Assembly: GCA_002897115.2 (NCBI GenBank)
Contig: BCIH01000001.1
Location: forward strand, 1,510,267 to 1,574,266
Direction: 5' to 3'
DNA: 64,000 bases
From: Prototheca cutis
Taxonomy: Eukaryota; Chlorophyta; Trebouxiophyceae; Chlorellales; Chlorellaceae
In this document: positions 11,943 to 27,831 of the stretch, piece after piece
How the letters are laid out: each line of letters begins with the position of its first letter
Position numbering within the stretch: position 1 is the stretch's first letter
The notes under the pieces: generated by a model
What the model was told of the DNA's origin: nothing
What the model saw: only the letters and a program-made list of their open reading frames with translations
Databases searched by the model: none
Translations under genes and position numbers: made by a program

Positions 11943-12972
11943 TCATAGTGCTGTCGAGGCACTGATGTCAACATCAAAGCAAATGCCATCCTTCAACGCC
12001 ACACACTGTTGATATGTCAGGGTCGCGGTGGTGCTCTGGTAGCGGGTGAGCTTGATCCTGGGAAGGAGCGCGGTCAGCTCTGCAGGGGACAAATAGGACC
12101 CGGCCTTTTGGACAAGGTGCTCCAGCGTCTCCTCCCGGCTCCAGCCCTCGTGCTCGGCAACCTCTGGCAGGAAGGTCGCGCTGCGGGTGTGGCCCGTGTG
12201 CGGGCAGTGGAAGGAGATGATGATGCCGTGTTTGCTAGGCTGCCACTCGTTCCAGGTCCGATCGGCCTCAAAGCTGTGCAGCAGGGACACGGTGCACTCC
12301 AGCACCGGCAGCTCGTGTGCCTGAATGGGAGGGAACCGCCGGTCACGCACCGCGCTGCATGTATTTTGGAGGTGTGGGGGGGTGGAGTTGGGTGTAGGCA
12401 ACGGACTTGGGCTGGGTAGCAGGGGTGACCGACACGTCTGGAGGATCCACTCCCTCCCATAACATGCCAAAAGCACATCCGCAGCAATTTCTCCTACCAG
12501 TTTCACATAGCGCTTTGTTCATGCCAATTACAAAAAGGACCGGCAATGGCATGCCTGTAACCAAACTCAACGCCACCCGCTCTGCACCTGCTGACAGCAA
12601 ACTCGGCGAGCGCGGTGTGCAGTGGCCTGGGCTCTAGGATTCCAATACACCCACGCAGTCTTGGATCTCCAGGACCGCTCTTCTTCTTCCAAGTCACAAA
12701 CAGGGGGCTGCATGCAAAAGCGCCGGGAGTGCGTGGTGGCGGTGTGGGAGCGTGGTCGCATGGCAGGGCATAGAACCCCGACCTCACGAGGAACGCGTCG
12801 AGCGGCGGGCATGCTGTCATAGATCCGCCACTTACCACTTCCAGTTCTCAAACAGCGCTTCATCTTTCGAATAATCATTGCCAGCCAGGTAATTCAGCAC
12901 CGCTCTGTAAGCGAAGACGACATGCTCATGCGAGGCGGTCAGAGGCCCCGCAGGCAGCGGGGTCTCTCCCAT
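11943..12972 (-). CDS. AMMECR1-family protein
   Basis: AMMECR1 proteins are conserved from archaea to plants and humans; their biochemical role is still unclear. ATG 12972 opens MGETPLPAGPLTASHEHVVFAYRAVLNYL, with the EHVVFAYRAVLNYL helix typical of the family start. The second exon contains FVTWKK and the signature RLRGCIGILEP, ending at FAVS. The third exon (from about 12355) joins as SAVRDRRFPPIQAHELPVLECTVSLLHSFE and continues through HGIIISFHCPHTG, ATFLPEVAEHEGWSREETLEHLV and IKLTRYQSTTATLTYQQ. The C-terminal tail is KDGICFDVDISASTAL and the stop is at 11943. The length of about 200 residues is usual for the family. The last intron has a CA/C-rich 3' end in the sense strand. The start is shared with a 276-base divergent intergenic region leading to PEX2. 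Confidence 0.92.
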
Positions 12973-13248
12973 CCCACCTCGCAGGAGCAAGCGCAAGAAA
13001 GAACTCGGCCAGAATCGAATGCAATCACGTCGATAATGAGATCACGAGGTCCAGAGCATGAGCCTCTGGAGGGGGGTGCTGAGCCGGGAGCCAGCCTCAT
13101 GTCGTCTGTTCATGGAGCTGACGTGGGTCGGATGGGGAAATTGCAAAACGCCGAAACGGAGGCTTTTCAGCATTCTGCCCGATTCCAACATCACATACCC
13201 AAGCGCATGGCACGTTTAACATCTTTACCTTGATAGCACTGGACGTCA

Positions 13249-14865
13249 ATGACGAAGGCAGAGGGTGGGGAGCGCCCTCCCGGAGCCACGGTGCACCTGG
13301 AGGCCTCGACCTCCGCTGCACCCGTCCTGGCCACGGATTTTAGCCCTGCCACGGTGAGACGCCTGTACGACAGCTTGGATGGACGTCGAAAGGAACTACA
13401 GAGGTATGATGTCAGTTCTCGGTGTGTCTCCAGGCGCCCTGTGTGTGTGCGCACAGCCGGCCCAGCGTCATGGGCAGCCCGGTGCTTGACCTTGCCTACG
13501 CCGGTAAAGGGAGACACACCTGGTCCCTTGCTCCGCACGACTCTGCAGGCAGCTCTCCCCTGCTGGCGCAGTGCCCATAATGCGCTCCAGCCAGCTGGAT
13601 GCTTCCAGACTGGACGAGGAACTCTCGCTCATGCTGCGGGAGCAGTTTCTCAGCGCTTTCTCATTCTTTCCCAGGGTCAGGAGTAATAATGAGTGCATGG
13701 GGTGTGTACAAGGTCGGCATCGTGGCTGCTCCCCCTTGCCTTGCATGCATACACCTGGGCATGTACACACACGAACACGCAGAACGCATTACCATCACTC
13801 CTCACAGGGCACCGTCTCAGCACGGCTGCCGGAGATCCAGCTTGCGCTGGAAGGGCTGGTGTTTTACCTGTCTGTGTGGCGGGACACACCGCCGCCCGGC
13901 ATGGCCCTGATGAACCTGCGTTTCCGGGACGAGGGTCGTGCCGGCGCGAGCGACAGCGGTGTGGGCGGTCCCGGGCTGAGCACGGCGCAGAAACTGGGCT
14001 ACGGCCTGGGCAGCGTGGCGCTGCGGTATGCGTGGGCCCGAGCCTCTCATGTCGCATCGGCCACGGATCCCGACGCGCCCGGGTGGCGTGGCAGGATCTG
14101 GAAGGCCATGCGGGTGGCCGAGACGGGGTACCGCCTGGCAGCTCTGGCCAACCTGCTCGTCTTTCTGCGCACAGGGAAATACAGGTGGGTGGTGGTTTGG
14201 CCGACATGGCTGTTTAGGGTGCATTTATGAATTTATGTATTATTTGGGCCTGGTTGCGTTTGTCAGGGGCCTCCACAGCACAAGGAACTCATGTTCCCTT
14301 GGCGGGCCCACAGCCCAAAGGCCAAGGCGGGGCCCCCACACACACATGCACACGGATACGCACACACGCACCCAAGTCAGAACCCCCCAATCCAAAATGA
14401 ATTAGGAGTCTGTTGGAGCGGGTGTTGCGGGTGCGGGCAGTGTATGGGCAGACAAATGCGCCGCGGACAGTGTCGTACGAGTACCTCAACCGCCAGCTGG
14501 TGTGGGGCGAGCTGTCGGAGCTGCTCTTGTTCCTGCTGCCGCTGGTCAATCTGGACGCCGCTCGGCGCGCGGTGCGACGCTGGCTGCCGCGACCGCTCAC
14601 GCGCCGTGCGGGAGGGCAAGCAGACGATGCCCCCGCGGCCTGCGGCGTGTGCGGCGCCCAAGCCCCCCTGCTCACACCGGCGCGGGCGCTGCCCTGCCGC
14701 CACCTGCACTGCTACTTTTGCCTGCGTGCCCGGTGCCTGGCAGACGCCGACTACGAGTGCCCGACCTGTGGCGTCCGAATCGACGCCCTCGTCCGTGTGG
14801 GCCGCGCGGAAGCCTCCGGTGTCCAGCATGTCGAGCCGGCGGCTGGGGCAGTCGACGCGCGATGA
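13249..14865 (+). CDS. PEX2: Peroxisomal RING E3 ligase PEX2
   Basis: PEX2 is one of three RING peroxins (with PEX10 and PEX12) of the peroxisomal membrane ubiquitin ligase that recycles the PEX5 import receptor. ATG 13249 is chosen as the first in-frame start before FSPATVRRLYDSLDGR. Further exons are about 13568-13675 (IMRSSQLDASRLDEELSLML), 13808-14185 (ARLPEIQLALEGLVFYLSVW and membrane-type segments such as TGYRLAALANLLVFLRTGKYR), and about 14409-14865. The last exon has YEYLNRQLVWGELSELLLFLLPL and the C-terminal RING: CGVC, then LPCRHLHCYFC and CPTCGVR. Two introns carry CA-rich 3' ends (around 13764 and 14336-14372). A TGTAA signal follows the stop by about 70 bases. Confidence 0.9.
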
Positions 14866-15257
14866 AGCATACTCAGATGCTCTGCGCTCATGTCATGCCG
14901 CACTCCACTGGGGACCCACGGGGTGCAGACATTTGTAACCCTTGATGGATCGTTCATTATGGCATAATGCTGTTGGCAAGCAGAGGCTCCCGGACACGCA
15001 GCCATAAAAATTCGGTTCTCCGCATAACGATAAGAGCTCTCCCGAAGGTGCCAGGCTCCGACCGGCCACCCTATTTTTGAATGCGCACCTCGTCGAACGG
15101 TTGTTTTGCTCCGTTCTGTGCTCCGTTCGTGCTGTCGTTTATGTACAACGCTGTGCTTGCGTTCAAGTAGGCTCAGCCGCGAGAGACTCGTTCTTGGTCA
15201 CCCCTTGGTCGACGCCCCAGCGAACGGGCCCCCACCAGTGCCCGCGACCGGGGCGCG
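14866..15257. other. Intergenic region with PEX2 poly(A) signal at 14934-14938
   Basis: TGTAA lies at 14934-14938, placed as a chlorophyte polyadenylation signal for PEX2. The remainder is presumably the promoter and leader of the next plus-strand gene; no other feature is seen. Confidence 0.5.
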
Positions 15258-17550
15258 ATGCAGGGCTGGTGCACGAGCACGCAGCCCTGCCACCCCAGCG
15301 TCAAGCCATGGAAATCCATGCGGCCCCCGCGCAGGGCCACCGTGCGTGCACCCCCCCTTCGGGCCGGGTACCAGGACCTCCGAACCAGCACGGAGATTGC
15401 CTACCACCGCGCCCGTGAGCTGCTCCCCGCCCTGGAGCGCGCGCAGCACCAGCTGTGCGAGGCCCAAGGCCCCGCGGAGGGCGCGGCTCGCCGACTGGAG
15501 GAGTGCCAGGAGCGCACGCGCCAGGTCAGCCACGCCGGCGCCAGAATGGCCGCGGAGCTGGAGGCTGCGCTGGAGACGGGCGCCGGCGGCCAGGAGGCCG
15601 TCACTTTTGCCCTCATGGAGCAGCACGCGCGGTGCATGCTGCAGAGCATGAGGCCCGAAGGTGCCGACGACTGCGGCTGGACGCTGCTGCCGCAGCAGCA
15701 GCTGAGGCATGACGGTTCGTTGCCTCACGGCGCGGCGCTGATGGCGCAGACGGCCTGCTTCCGCGATCCAACCACGGGCGAGCGCTACAGCGCGACGGCA
15801 GTGGTGGCAGCGACGCGCTTCATGCGGCCGTTGCAGGAGACCGCGTGGGAGCTGCGCCTGCACTGGGCCGCGGCGGGGTGGCAGCCGCCGCCCCCGGGCT
15901 GGCGCACGCTGCCGACGGGGTCTTCCCCTGCTCCGGCCAGCAATGCGCTGGACACGCCCATGGCCCGGCACCACCCTGTTTTGCCCACGGGTGCCGTGTG
16001 CCGGCTGACCACGCTGCATTCGTGCGTGGTGTGCCTGCCCGTCCCGGGGCCCGACAGCCAGGCCGACATGCAGTTTGTGCTGCGTCAGGGCCACGCCTGG
16101 GTCAAAGCCGAGCACCACCGTGATTTTTGGATCGACCTGTCTCCCACGCAGGGATGGGCTGAATGGGACGCCTGGCGGTTGGCTGGTGGTAAGAATGGTG
16201 GTCGTGGCGCCAGAGGTTACGCCACCACCAACGGCAATAACAATGGCAACACCAATGGCACAGCGACAGCAGCTCCCGTGTGGGACAGGCTGGGGTCCTG
16301 GGACTGGGCCGACGACACTGCCCAGGCCGCGGTAGATAACAGCGAGAATGGGAGCACGGCCAACGAGGCAAGCCCAAAGGTCCAAACGCCCGCCGAACCA
16401 CAGCGCGCCCCTTCATCCATCGGGGGCCCCGCCTGGGTGCAGCAGTGCCTGTCGTGGGCGGAGGCGCCTCTGACACCGAAAGAGGGCACCGATGCGAGCG
16501 AGCCGGGCGCGCTGCATGCCCGCGCCGACGATTTGCTGGCGCTGGCCGAGGCGGTGCTGCCGGAACTGGCGCCGCGGCACCGTGAGCTGTGCCACTCGCG
16601 GTGGATGCTGGAGGAGGCGGCGCGGGAGGAAAGCGCGGCGCAGGCCGACAGCGAGCGTGCGCAGCAGGCGCTGGACGCCGCGGGGCAGGAGACCAGCTCC
16701 CTGGGGACGGAAGTGGCCAAGGCCATGGAAGCCGCGCGCAAGGGCGTTGCCTCGCTGAGAGGAAGGCTGACCGAAGTCACCCAGGTATATCCGGTTTGGG
16801 GGGTTGGGTGGGAGGGAAAGGAAGAGTTTCGTGATGGGCACTGTTTTTACACAATAAGCAATGGGATCAATCAGTCAACCGCGCAATAATAAATAAGTAC
16901 ATGAATGAATCTGCTTTTCACAGAGTGACTTGGAGGCTCTGGCAGGGCAGGTGGCGTTGGGCCCTCAGGGCCGACCCGGCGGCGGCGGGCTGTGGAAGCG
17001 GCTGCCGTGGCTGCTGCGCGGGGGCGCCCTGTCGTCCCCGCGTGCACCCGTTGCGAGCCCATCAGGGACAGGTGAGGCCGACTGCACGCTGACGTTTGTG
17101 CAGCAGGTCAGCGGGCAGCTGGCGGGACTGGACGCGGCGGTGCTGGTGCAGGTGTTCCGGGGCGCTCGGAGCATCGTGCTGGGCGTGGCGGTGGCGGAGG
17201 CCTTCCCCTCGGGGGGTCTGGGCCCCGCGCTGCAGATGCACTGGGGCCTGGTCGCGCACCAGCATGGCGTGTGGAGCGACCCGCCAGCCGGGTGGTCGTG
17301 CGATGCGGCCATCGACCGCGGCGCGACCGACGTCCTGCTGACGCAGTACAACATGGTCGCCGAGGACGGCAGCCCCGTGTTTGTCGACCCGGTGCTGAAT
17401 GCTGCCGCGCTGCGTCTGCCGCGCGACGGCCTCCGTGGCTTTGCTGGCGTCGAGTTTCTCCTTCGCTCGGCTGACGGGAGGTGGCTGCCTGTCGTCGACC
17501 CGGGTGTCGGTGGGCGCGCAAACCTCTTTGTGCCCCTGCCCACGGAGTAA
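15258..17550 (+). CDS. Predicted plastid protein with two CBM45-like starch-binding modules
   Basis: Exon 1 (15258-16784) and exon 2 (16924-17550) join in frame (THPQ-type junction, T-Q-S-D-L-E-A-L). The basic leader (KPWKSMRPPRRATVR) suggests organelle import. Two segments look like CBM45 modules, the starch-binding domains of alpha-glucan water dikinase. Module 1 has ETAWELRLHW with GWQPPPPGWRTLP, and ends in FVLRQGHAWVKAEHHRDFWIDL. Module 2 has LQMHWGLVAHQHGVWSDPPAGW and ends in GRWLPVVDPGVGGRANLFVPLP. Alanine/glutamate-rich segments before and between the modules (15400-15600 and 16500-16780) look like coiled coils. No dikinase phosphohistidine or ATP-grasp domain is present within the gene, so this is a binding or scaffold protein rather than a dikinase. 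The CBM45 assignment rests on pattern similarity and is tentative. Confidence 0.6.
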
Positions 17551-18046
17551 TGGTTCGTAGGACGACCGGGGCCGTGTGTGTTGTGGGGGAAGAAGGTTCA
17601 TGCCACCTGCACCCACCACCGACCCCACTGTGTGTCCGCACACTCCAACACCGACCGGCAGCTCCCTCCATGCCCCGAAAAACATAACAAGTCTCAACCA
17701 AATGCTCTCTTGTTTCCACCCAGCGCCCTTTGAACGTGGACACCATCCACGACTTGCGTCAGTGCTTGCTCAAGCCCACGGGCCCGGAATCGTCTCAGTT
17801 TTCTCCCCTTTGCTCAGCGGGTTCCTGTCTGGGGAAACCCCACTTCCTTCCTATCTGACATTTCTGTGATGATCACACTTTTTTGCGAGGCTGCAACGCC
17901 TCCCACCCCCTTCCACGACCCGGGAGGTACATGAATCTCCTGGCGCCTGCTGCAGCCGGTGCACGGCCACATGCCAGAACACAGCCGGTGTAAAGAAATG
18001 GTGGCACAGATGGTGGGGATTTTTCACAGGAAGAAATAGCAGCGTC
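17551..18046. other. Convergent intergenic region
   Basis: This holds the 3' regions of the CBM45-like gene (+) and FTSH11 (-). A TGTAA-containing stretch (CCGGTGTAAAG) lies near 17987 but is far from the plus-strand stop. No coding exon is recognised. Confidence 0.4.
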
Positions 18047-21588
<3,542 letters not shown>

Positions 21589-22892
21589 GACGCGTCGTCC
21601 TTGCACAGTACTCCTCACTCCGCAAGGAAGCGCATAAGCCACAGTAGTGTCCAAGACTCAGCGCTCAGGAATTCGGGGTCCCCTCTTGGCTCGTGATCAT
21701 GCGCGGGCTGCCGGAGCCCGTCCTGCACTACGCCGGGGGTTCTGAACCCGAGCCGACCTGGCAGTGCGTTCAGTAATCCAGGGACCTCGAGATTATGTCT
21801 TTACTCCGTGCAACAAGCCGAATTCAACAACAAGTGCCCTTGGGAGCCTGATGTGGAAGGGCTGCTTCCGGACTTGCGTTGGCTTGTGGGGCCTCGAGCA
21901 TTTGGTAATGCTGCAAGGCGGATGCCGTCACACAGTCTGGCGGAAATGTTGGCGGAACTGTATGCAGAGCTGTCAACCACACGGCGTTTAATAACTATGC
22001 TACGTCTTGCAGCGGGCCCTCGTTTGTTTGCTTGCAAATTGATTTGCTGAGATTGTTTCCAAGGAAAAGAGCACTTTGTGACACACAATGTGCCCTGGGC
22101 GTGGTCTATGTTTGGCTGCCATTCCAGGCAGGCCGGCAATGCAAGCCGATGAACCGGGTGCATGGCCACATTGTGCGTTGATGAACAACGCTCTGGGGAC
22201 GGAGGTGCCAAGGAACGGTTCCAACACTGTGCACAAGGCATCCCTGTGCAGATTGGATGCCCGCAGCCATGGATGCAGCTCCTACGTCCCAAGATGACTG
22301 CTTGAACGTGCCAGCGTGTGTCATTGACATTGTATTTTGCGCATTCTGGACCGGTTATTTAGGGCCAATGAGCGCACACGCTGCTGCAGGGCAGGCGAGC
22401 CCTGATGGCAGCATGGGCACACTCTCTGTGGCACACGGTCGAGGACTGCACCAAAGGACACCTTCAACCAACCATGGCTCGAAATGCAATCTTTCTCAGA
22501 CTTTACAAGCAAAACATCTATCAATAGCGCTGTTGACTCTCGAGATTTCTCTACACCGGGGGGGGGGGGTGGTCACTCCAAGAAAAATTCGAACCGGGCG
22601 AGACCGACAGGTTGGCTAGGAGTCAGTCTTGCTTGTCAGGAGCGCATCCTCGTTGGCTGCCATCAGTCTTGCCCTCCGCAAAACATTGTTCGATACCTTA
22701 ATCAGCCTGATTTTTGGCTTGGGAGAGGAGGAGGGCGCACGGATCCCAGTCGCTTTCAGAGACCCGGTGTCGGTCTGGCCCGCCTGACCTTTGCCGGAGA
22801 CAGGCCCCGCTTCGGACAATGCCTGGTCAGGGGCCCTGCCTTGGCTGAATCCATCGTTTGGCACGTGATAGAATTCACTGCACGGGGGGATC
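21589..22892. other. Divergent intergenic region between FTSH11 and GCP2
   Basis: The two genes are transcribed away from each other, so promoters for both must lie here. No gene is firmly recognised. A minus-strand open frame of about 92 codons from ATG 22894 to a stop at 22616 overlaps the GCP2 start and has protein-like composition (for example KIRLIKVSNNVLRRARLMA), but no family was recognised. A 10-G run lies at 22559-22569. Confidence 0.4.
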
Positions 22893-25800
22893 ATGCGGGA
22901 GAGTGGTCGGCGCTCCGTAGACAACCCGGGGGTCCGGGCTACCCTGGAGGCGAACCGTGCGCAGATGGACTCCATGCGATCGCGGCTCCTGGGCAAGGTG
23001 CCGGCCCCGCTGCAGCCTCCTGGCAGTGTACGCCAACCTGCAGAGCCAAGCAGCTCTGCCCCGGCCATGGATCGAGCGGTGGATCCCGTGCAAGCTGTGG
23101 AGCACCACTCCGCCAGCAGGAGCAATCCCTTTTATGGCGAGGTACCGACCATGGGTTGACAACGTGGCGGGGTGTCGTGTTCTGGACCATGCTGCTCTGT
23201 CATTACAGCATGTTGACTCCTATGAGAGGAACCAGTGTCTGCTGGTCGCTCTGCAGTTCACCTCCCCTCCCGCCGCCTTCCACTGCAGGCCCAGACACCA
23301 CTAGCCAAGAAGCTAGCCGAGAGCTATCAGCCCAAGTATGCTGACGCGATCAGAGCAGCGCCAGCGCATCTCAGGACCCGTGAATCACACCTGATGTCCG
23401 TCGGGGACTTGTTTGCCAGGGAACCCGACTGCCCAGCAAAGTCGCCTGGAGGTACATCGTCGGGGTCGGTGGGCCTCATTTGCTCCATGTGACATTGGAA
23501 AGGCCGTGGATGGGTGGGAAGCGTGTGTGCGATCATTGAGCTGCATGCATGCATGTACATTTGCGATGATCGCTCCCTGCTCTGGAGAGTGTGCAGCTCA
23601 ACAATGAACCCCTTTCCCCCCCTCAACTGTCCCAAAACCCAAAATCGCCGCTGCCAGGGCCCGTGGACGGCGGCTGGGCCGCTGATCGCTCTTTTCTCAC
23701 TGGATACTTTTTGGTGGAAGAGGCAACAGAGGCGCCGCGGGAGGAGCGCCCCCCGGCCCAGCTCGATATCTACCCTGCAGAAATCCAGGAGTCACTCTGT
23801 GCGCAGTGGGGATGGCTGTTTCGCATGCTTGCTTGCTTGTAAGGGAGGGGGAGTTTCTGATGGAATCTGGCCCTGTTCCTGACTCCCCTGCGTAAAGTTC
23901 CTCACAAACGCGCTCCGTGCCTCAACGCAATCATGCAGTGGTGGATGGTCTGCTGTCGGCCTTCTCGGGGCTGAGTGGCGAATACGTTGGAGCCGTGCTG
24001 TCGGAGGAGCAGGGCAGTCGTGCGCTGCGCTATGAAATCGTGTCCAGAGGCCAGATCGAGCCCGACCTGCAGGAAATGGCTGGCCGCATGCTGCCCATTG
24101 GGTGAGCTCTTGTATGCTGGCAAGCAGTTTTGCAAGCTGTTTGGCTGGGGGGGTTGGGAACTGAGGTGGCTGGTGGGAAGAGTTCCTTCCGCGCAAGCAA
24201 GTGAGAGGGCTGTTGGCCGCAACTGGAAGCCGGGGCCCCACTGCTCTCTCGTCAGCTCCACATAAGCAGTCCCTTTTGTTTCCCGCATGCAGGGAGTATG
24301 CGGCGGTACTGCAGCGGTACTGTGAGACCCGGGCCTCTGCACGCTGGGGTCTGGTGGCCCAAGCCCTTGCGGGAGCCATCCGCGAGCTGCTGCAGGTGTG
24401 ATGGTGTGTGTGCATTTTAGGGCCAGAAACAGAAAGGGAGAGGGTCTGTTGTCCCTGCCGGGAGGGAACTCGTGATGGTGGCGTTTTCAGTGGGACGATC
24501 TACGGTGGAGTGCTTGGCGCAGACCGTCATCAGGACTGTTTCCGTCGCTTCTGCGTCCAACATCGTCATCCTCTTTCCCCTACATGCACAAAGGACTGGC
24601 ATGTGATGGTGGCACAACTGGAGGCACAACAGCTGCAGGGCAAGCTCTCCCTGCAGGTGTGGTCTGACGGCGGTCCGGGAGGAGGGCAGGGCAGCCTGGC
24701 GGTGCCGCAGCGGGAGCATTCTAGATCGTGACTTCCAGGGCCGCATCCATTTATCCAACGCCGGGTCCTTGTTAAAACGCTCGGTTCCCTCCCTCTGCAG
24801 GCACTGTGGTACTATGTGCAGCCACCACTCGAGGCACTTCGCTGCGTGGCCAGTCTGTGTGCCGAGGCAGCTGCCGGGAAGCTGCGCGGCGCAGCGCTAC
24901 TGGATCTAGTGCACGGCCATGCTGCCCGGGCCTTTGGTGATGCTCGATGCCACACGCTGCTGCTGCGTCTGCTGAAGTGGGCGGCCTGGGTTGAGGAGGC
25001 GGGGTTGATATTGGGCTTGGTCAACAGACGCCCGCCTGGATGGCGGAAGTGTGTGTGTGTGGGGGGGAGGGGGGGGGTCGTCCTGCTTTCGATTGGGAAT
25101 ACGGTCATTGCCATGGGAGGACAGTAGAACAAGACCAAACACACCACCCCACGTCACCTCAACGTCCTGCAGGGCGGCGTCAGCACCCTATTTTGCCATG
25201 CTTTCCAGCTGGGTGGGCGAGGGTGTGCTGGTTGACCCGCACGACGAATTTTTGGTCCAAGAGAACCCGGTACGGTGCTGGGTTGTTTTGGCTTTTGTAT
25301 GGGGATTGATTGCCGGATGGACTGGGGTTCAACAGGGCAATTGAAGGCTCCCGTCGTCGGCTGACCTCCCACCCACCAAACGCTGCAGACGGTCCGCCTG
25401 GATGCCCTGACAGCGGATGGGTTGTCAGCCTTTTGGCATGAACGGTGGCAGCTGCGGCGGACGACGGCACGCGCCCAGTCGCCAGCCGGCGAAAAGGCTT
25501 CCCCCTCCTCGTCGCGCTCCACTGCCCTGCCTGCGGTGGACTGCCCAAAGTTCCTGGCACCGCTGCAGGTCGCCATTCTGGACACGGGAAAGTACCTGAA
25601 TGTCCTGATGTCCAGTGGCAAGCCGTTGCCCGATGACATCCTCGACCCAGACAAGCCCCTCGGTATGTGGTCGAGGGATGATGATGTGATTGGGGGCGGT
25701 CCATTTCCAGGCTGGTCATCGTGGCGCGCTTGTCATGGCCCGTCGTCTCGATTCCCCCACCAGTTGCAACGTTCGTTTCTTCTCTCGCTGATATTCCATG

Positions 25801-27831
25801 CACACAACACCCCACCACCACCACCACCACTTGAAAAATATGAACAACGCAGAATGGGATGAGCCGGGGAGTTGCCTGCATGCCCTGGCCCGCGCACGAG
25901 GGGTGGCCGGAGGTGCAGCCATGGCAGCGTTGCGAGGCGATGCACGCCTGGCGGCCGGCCTCAGGGTGCTGCGACGCTACTTTTTGACTGCAAGAGGGGA
26001 CGTGTTCTCGCGACTCATGGAGGCCGGCGGCGCGGAATTTGCGCGCCCAGCCAGCAGTGTCTCGCCGGCGCAGCTGCAGGCGCTGCTGGCTGCTGCGGTG
26101 GCCGGGAGCTCGGCCGCCGGCGACCCGGCCGCCGCTGAGCTTCGGGCCGTCTTTGACACTCGGTCCGTGCTCAACATGCTGGTCAGTGTCACGCAGAGTA
26201 CTGCCGCAGCCGGGGGGCCCGGTGTCGGTGGCACTGCTGCCGGCTCAGCCGCCGGGACAGCACTGCGCCCCGTGACCCCGGGCCCCGTGAGCGCCGGCGA
26301 CCGGACGTCGGCGTCGCGACAGCGCAGCACGCGTGAGAGTTTCATGCTTTCTTACGATGTCTGCTGGCCGTTGAGCATCGTCGCGCCCGAGGCACTGCTC
26401 GCACAGTACCGCATGGTCTTCCGTCACCTGTTTGAACTCAAGTGGGTGGAGCGCGAGCTCAACCGCGTCTGGCACCTACACATGCAAGTGAGGGGGCTGT
26501 CAAACCTCCAGGCCCGTGTTGCCAGAGGCGGCCTCGCAGGCACCGGCACCGCCGTTCGGACCCAGAACCCCAGGACGGCACAAAGGTCGGTGCATGGTTG
26601 CCAATTGATCTTAGGGTTCGTGGAATTGGCTGTCTGCGTGTGAATATGAGTGGGCTTTTTTTGACATGACAAATCAAAGGAATGAGTCGTGATGTCCAGC
26701 GTCACAAATCCATGGACAACCCCCGCTGCTCACCCACAAAAAACGATCTCCAGGCCGGCGTCGGGTGCGGCGCTGGCGCGGTCGGCGGCAGTGTGTCAGA
26801 TGGCTACCCACTTTTTCAGGCAGGGCCTGCTGTACGTGACATTCGAGGTGCTGGAACCGCTGTGGCGTGAGTTTGAGTCATCGGTGCAGTCGGTGGACAG
26901 CCTGGACGAGGTGAGTTGTTTCTGTGTTGGGTGGTCCTTGGGAAGGAGTGGCAGCTGTGTTTTGATGCAGAAACACAAACCATTGTCGTGTGCGGACTTT
27001 GATAAGAGAAACATAGAACAAATCAATCCTACCACTCCAGGTCTTGGAGGCGCACCGGGCTTTCCTGCGACGGGTGCTCCGTGGGTGCCTGCTGTCACGC
27101 AAAGTGGTCCTGCTGCGTTCGCTGCTGTCGCTCAAGGATCTGGCGCTGCAGTTTGTCAAGCTCTGCGACCGCACGCTCGGCCGGCTGGCCGACGCTGGCC
27201 AGGAGGAAGTGGATGCGGCCTTTAGCGGTCCAAGTAGGTTTTAGAGTTTTGCGGGGGGGGGGGGGGGGGGTGTTTGAGGCCCTGGGGTTTATCGACGCAC
27301 GGCAACTGGTGCTCATCATCCGGACAGCAGGGAGCCCTGTGCGCCTGTTCTTGTGCTGCATGGTTGAGCTGGCATGACTGTCTACCAAGCCTTTGTTCCT
27401 GAGCCAGCCATGGTGCATCCGGCCTGAACAAAGCTCTCACTCTACCCCTGTTGATCGACACAGGCGGTCAAGGGTCATCATCGTCGTCGTCATCAACCAA
27501 CTTGCGCAAGCACGAGGAGCGTGCTGTGCGCGCTGCGCGGCGGCGTGCGGCGCTGGACGCCATGCTGGCCACGCCAGATTACTCGGCCGCCGTGGGCGAC
27601 CTGTACCGCAAGTTCCTGGATCGTGTCGGCGAGTTCCGGGGTCATTTGGCCGAAGCCCACCGCGCTGCGGCCTCGGAGCGCGGTGATGCCCGGGAAGACC
27701 TGGAGTCTCTGCTCAACCTCGGCCAGCGTCTCGACTTTAATGGTTTCTTCCCAGAACTGGTGCCGAGGTCCGTGGTGTCTCTGTTTTCGGGTCTGTTGGC
27801 TTGGGGGGAAGGGAAATTGTTCGTCGAGTAG
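22893..27831 (+). CDS. GCP2: Gamma-tubulin complex protein 2 (GCP2/SPC97 family)
   Basis: GCP2 pairs with GCP3 and gamma-tubulin in the small complex that nucleates microtubules. ATG 22893 opens MRESGRRSVDNPGV. Further exons carry PLAKKLAESYQPKYADAIR, the GRIP1 entry LDIYPAEIQES then DGLLSAFSGLSGEYVG, YAAVLQRYCETRASARWGLV, DWHVMVAQLEAQQLQGKLSLQ, LWYYVQPPLEALRCVASL, APYFAMLSSWVGEGVLVDPHDEF, DTGKYLNVLMSSGKPLP, and the GRIP2 part (SYDVCWPLSIVAPEALLAQY, VFRHLFELKWVERELNRVW, RQGLLYVTFEVLEPLWREFE, AHRAFLRRVLRGCLLSRKV, LESLLNLGQRLDFNGFFPEL). The order and motifs match GCP2 rather than GCP3-6. At least a dozen introns interrupt it. The C-terminus is uncertain: the frame ends at 27831, but a donor near 27768 could join a last exon around 27905-28090. 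An intronic G-run (27253-27270) follows one donor. Confidence 0.88.
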
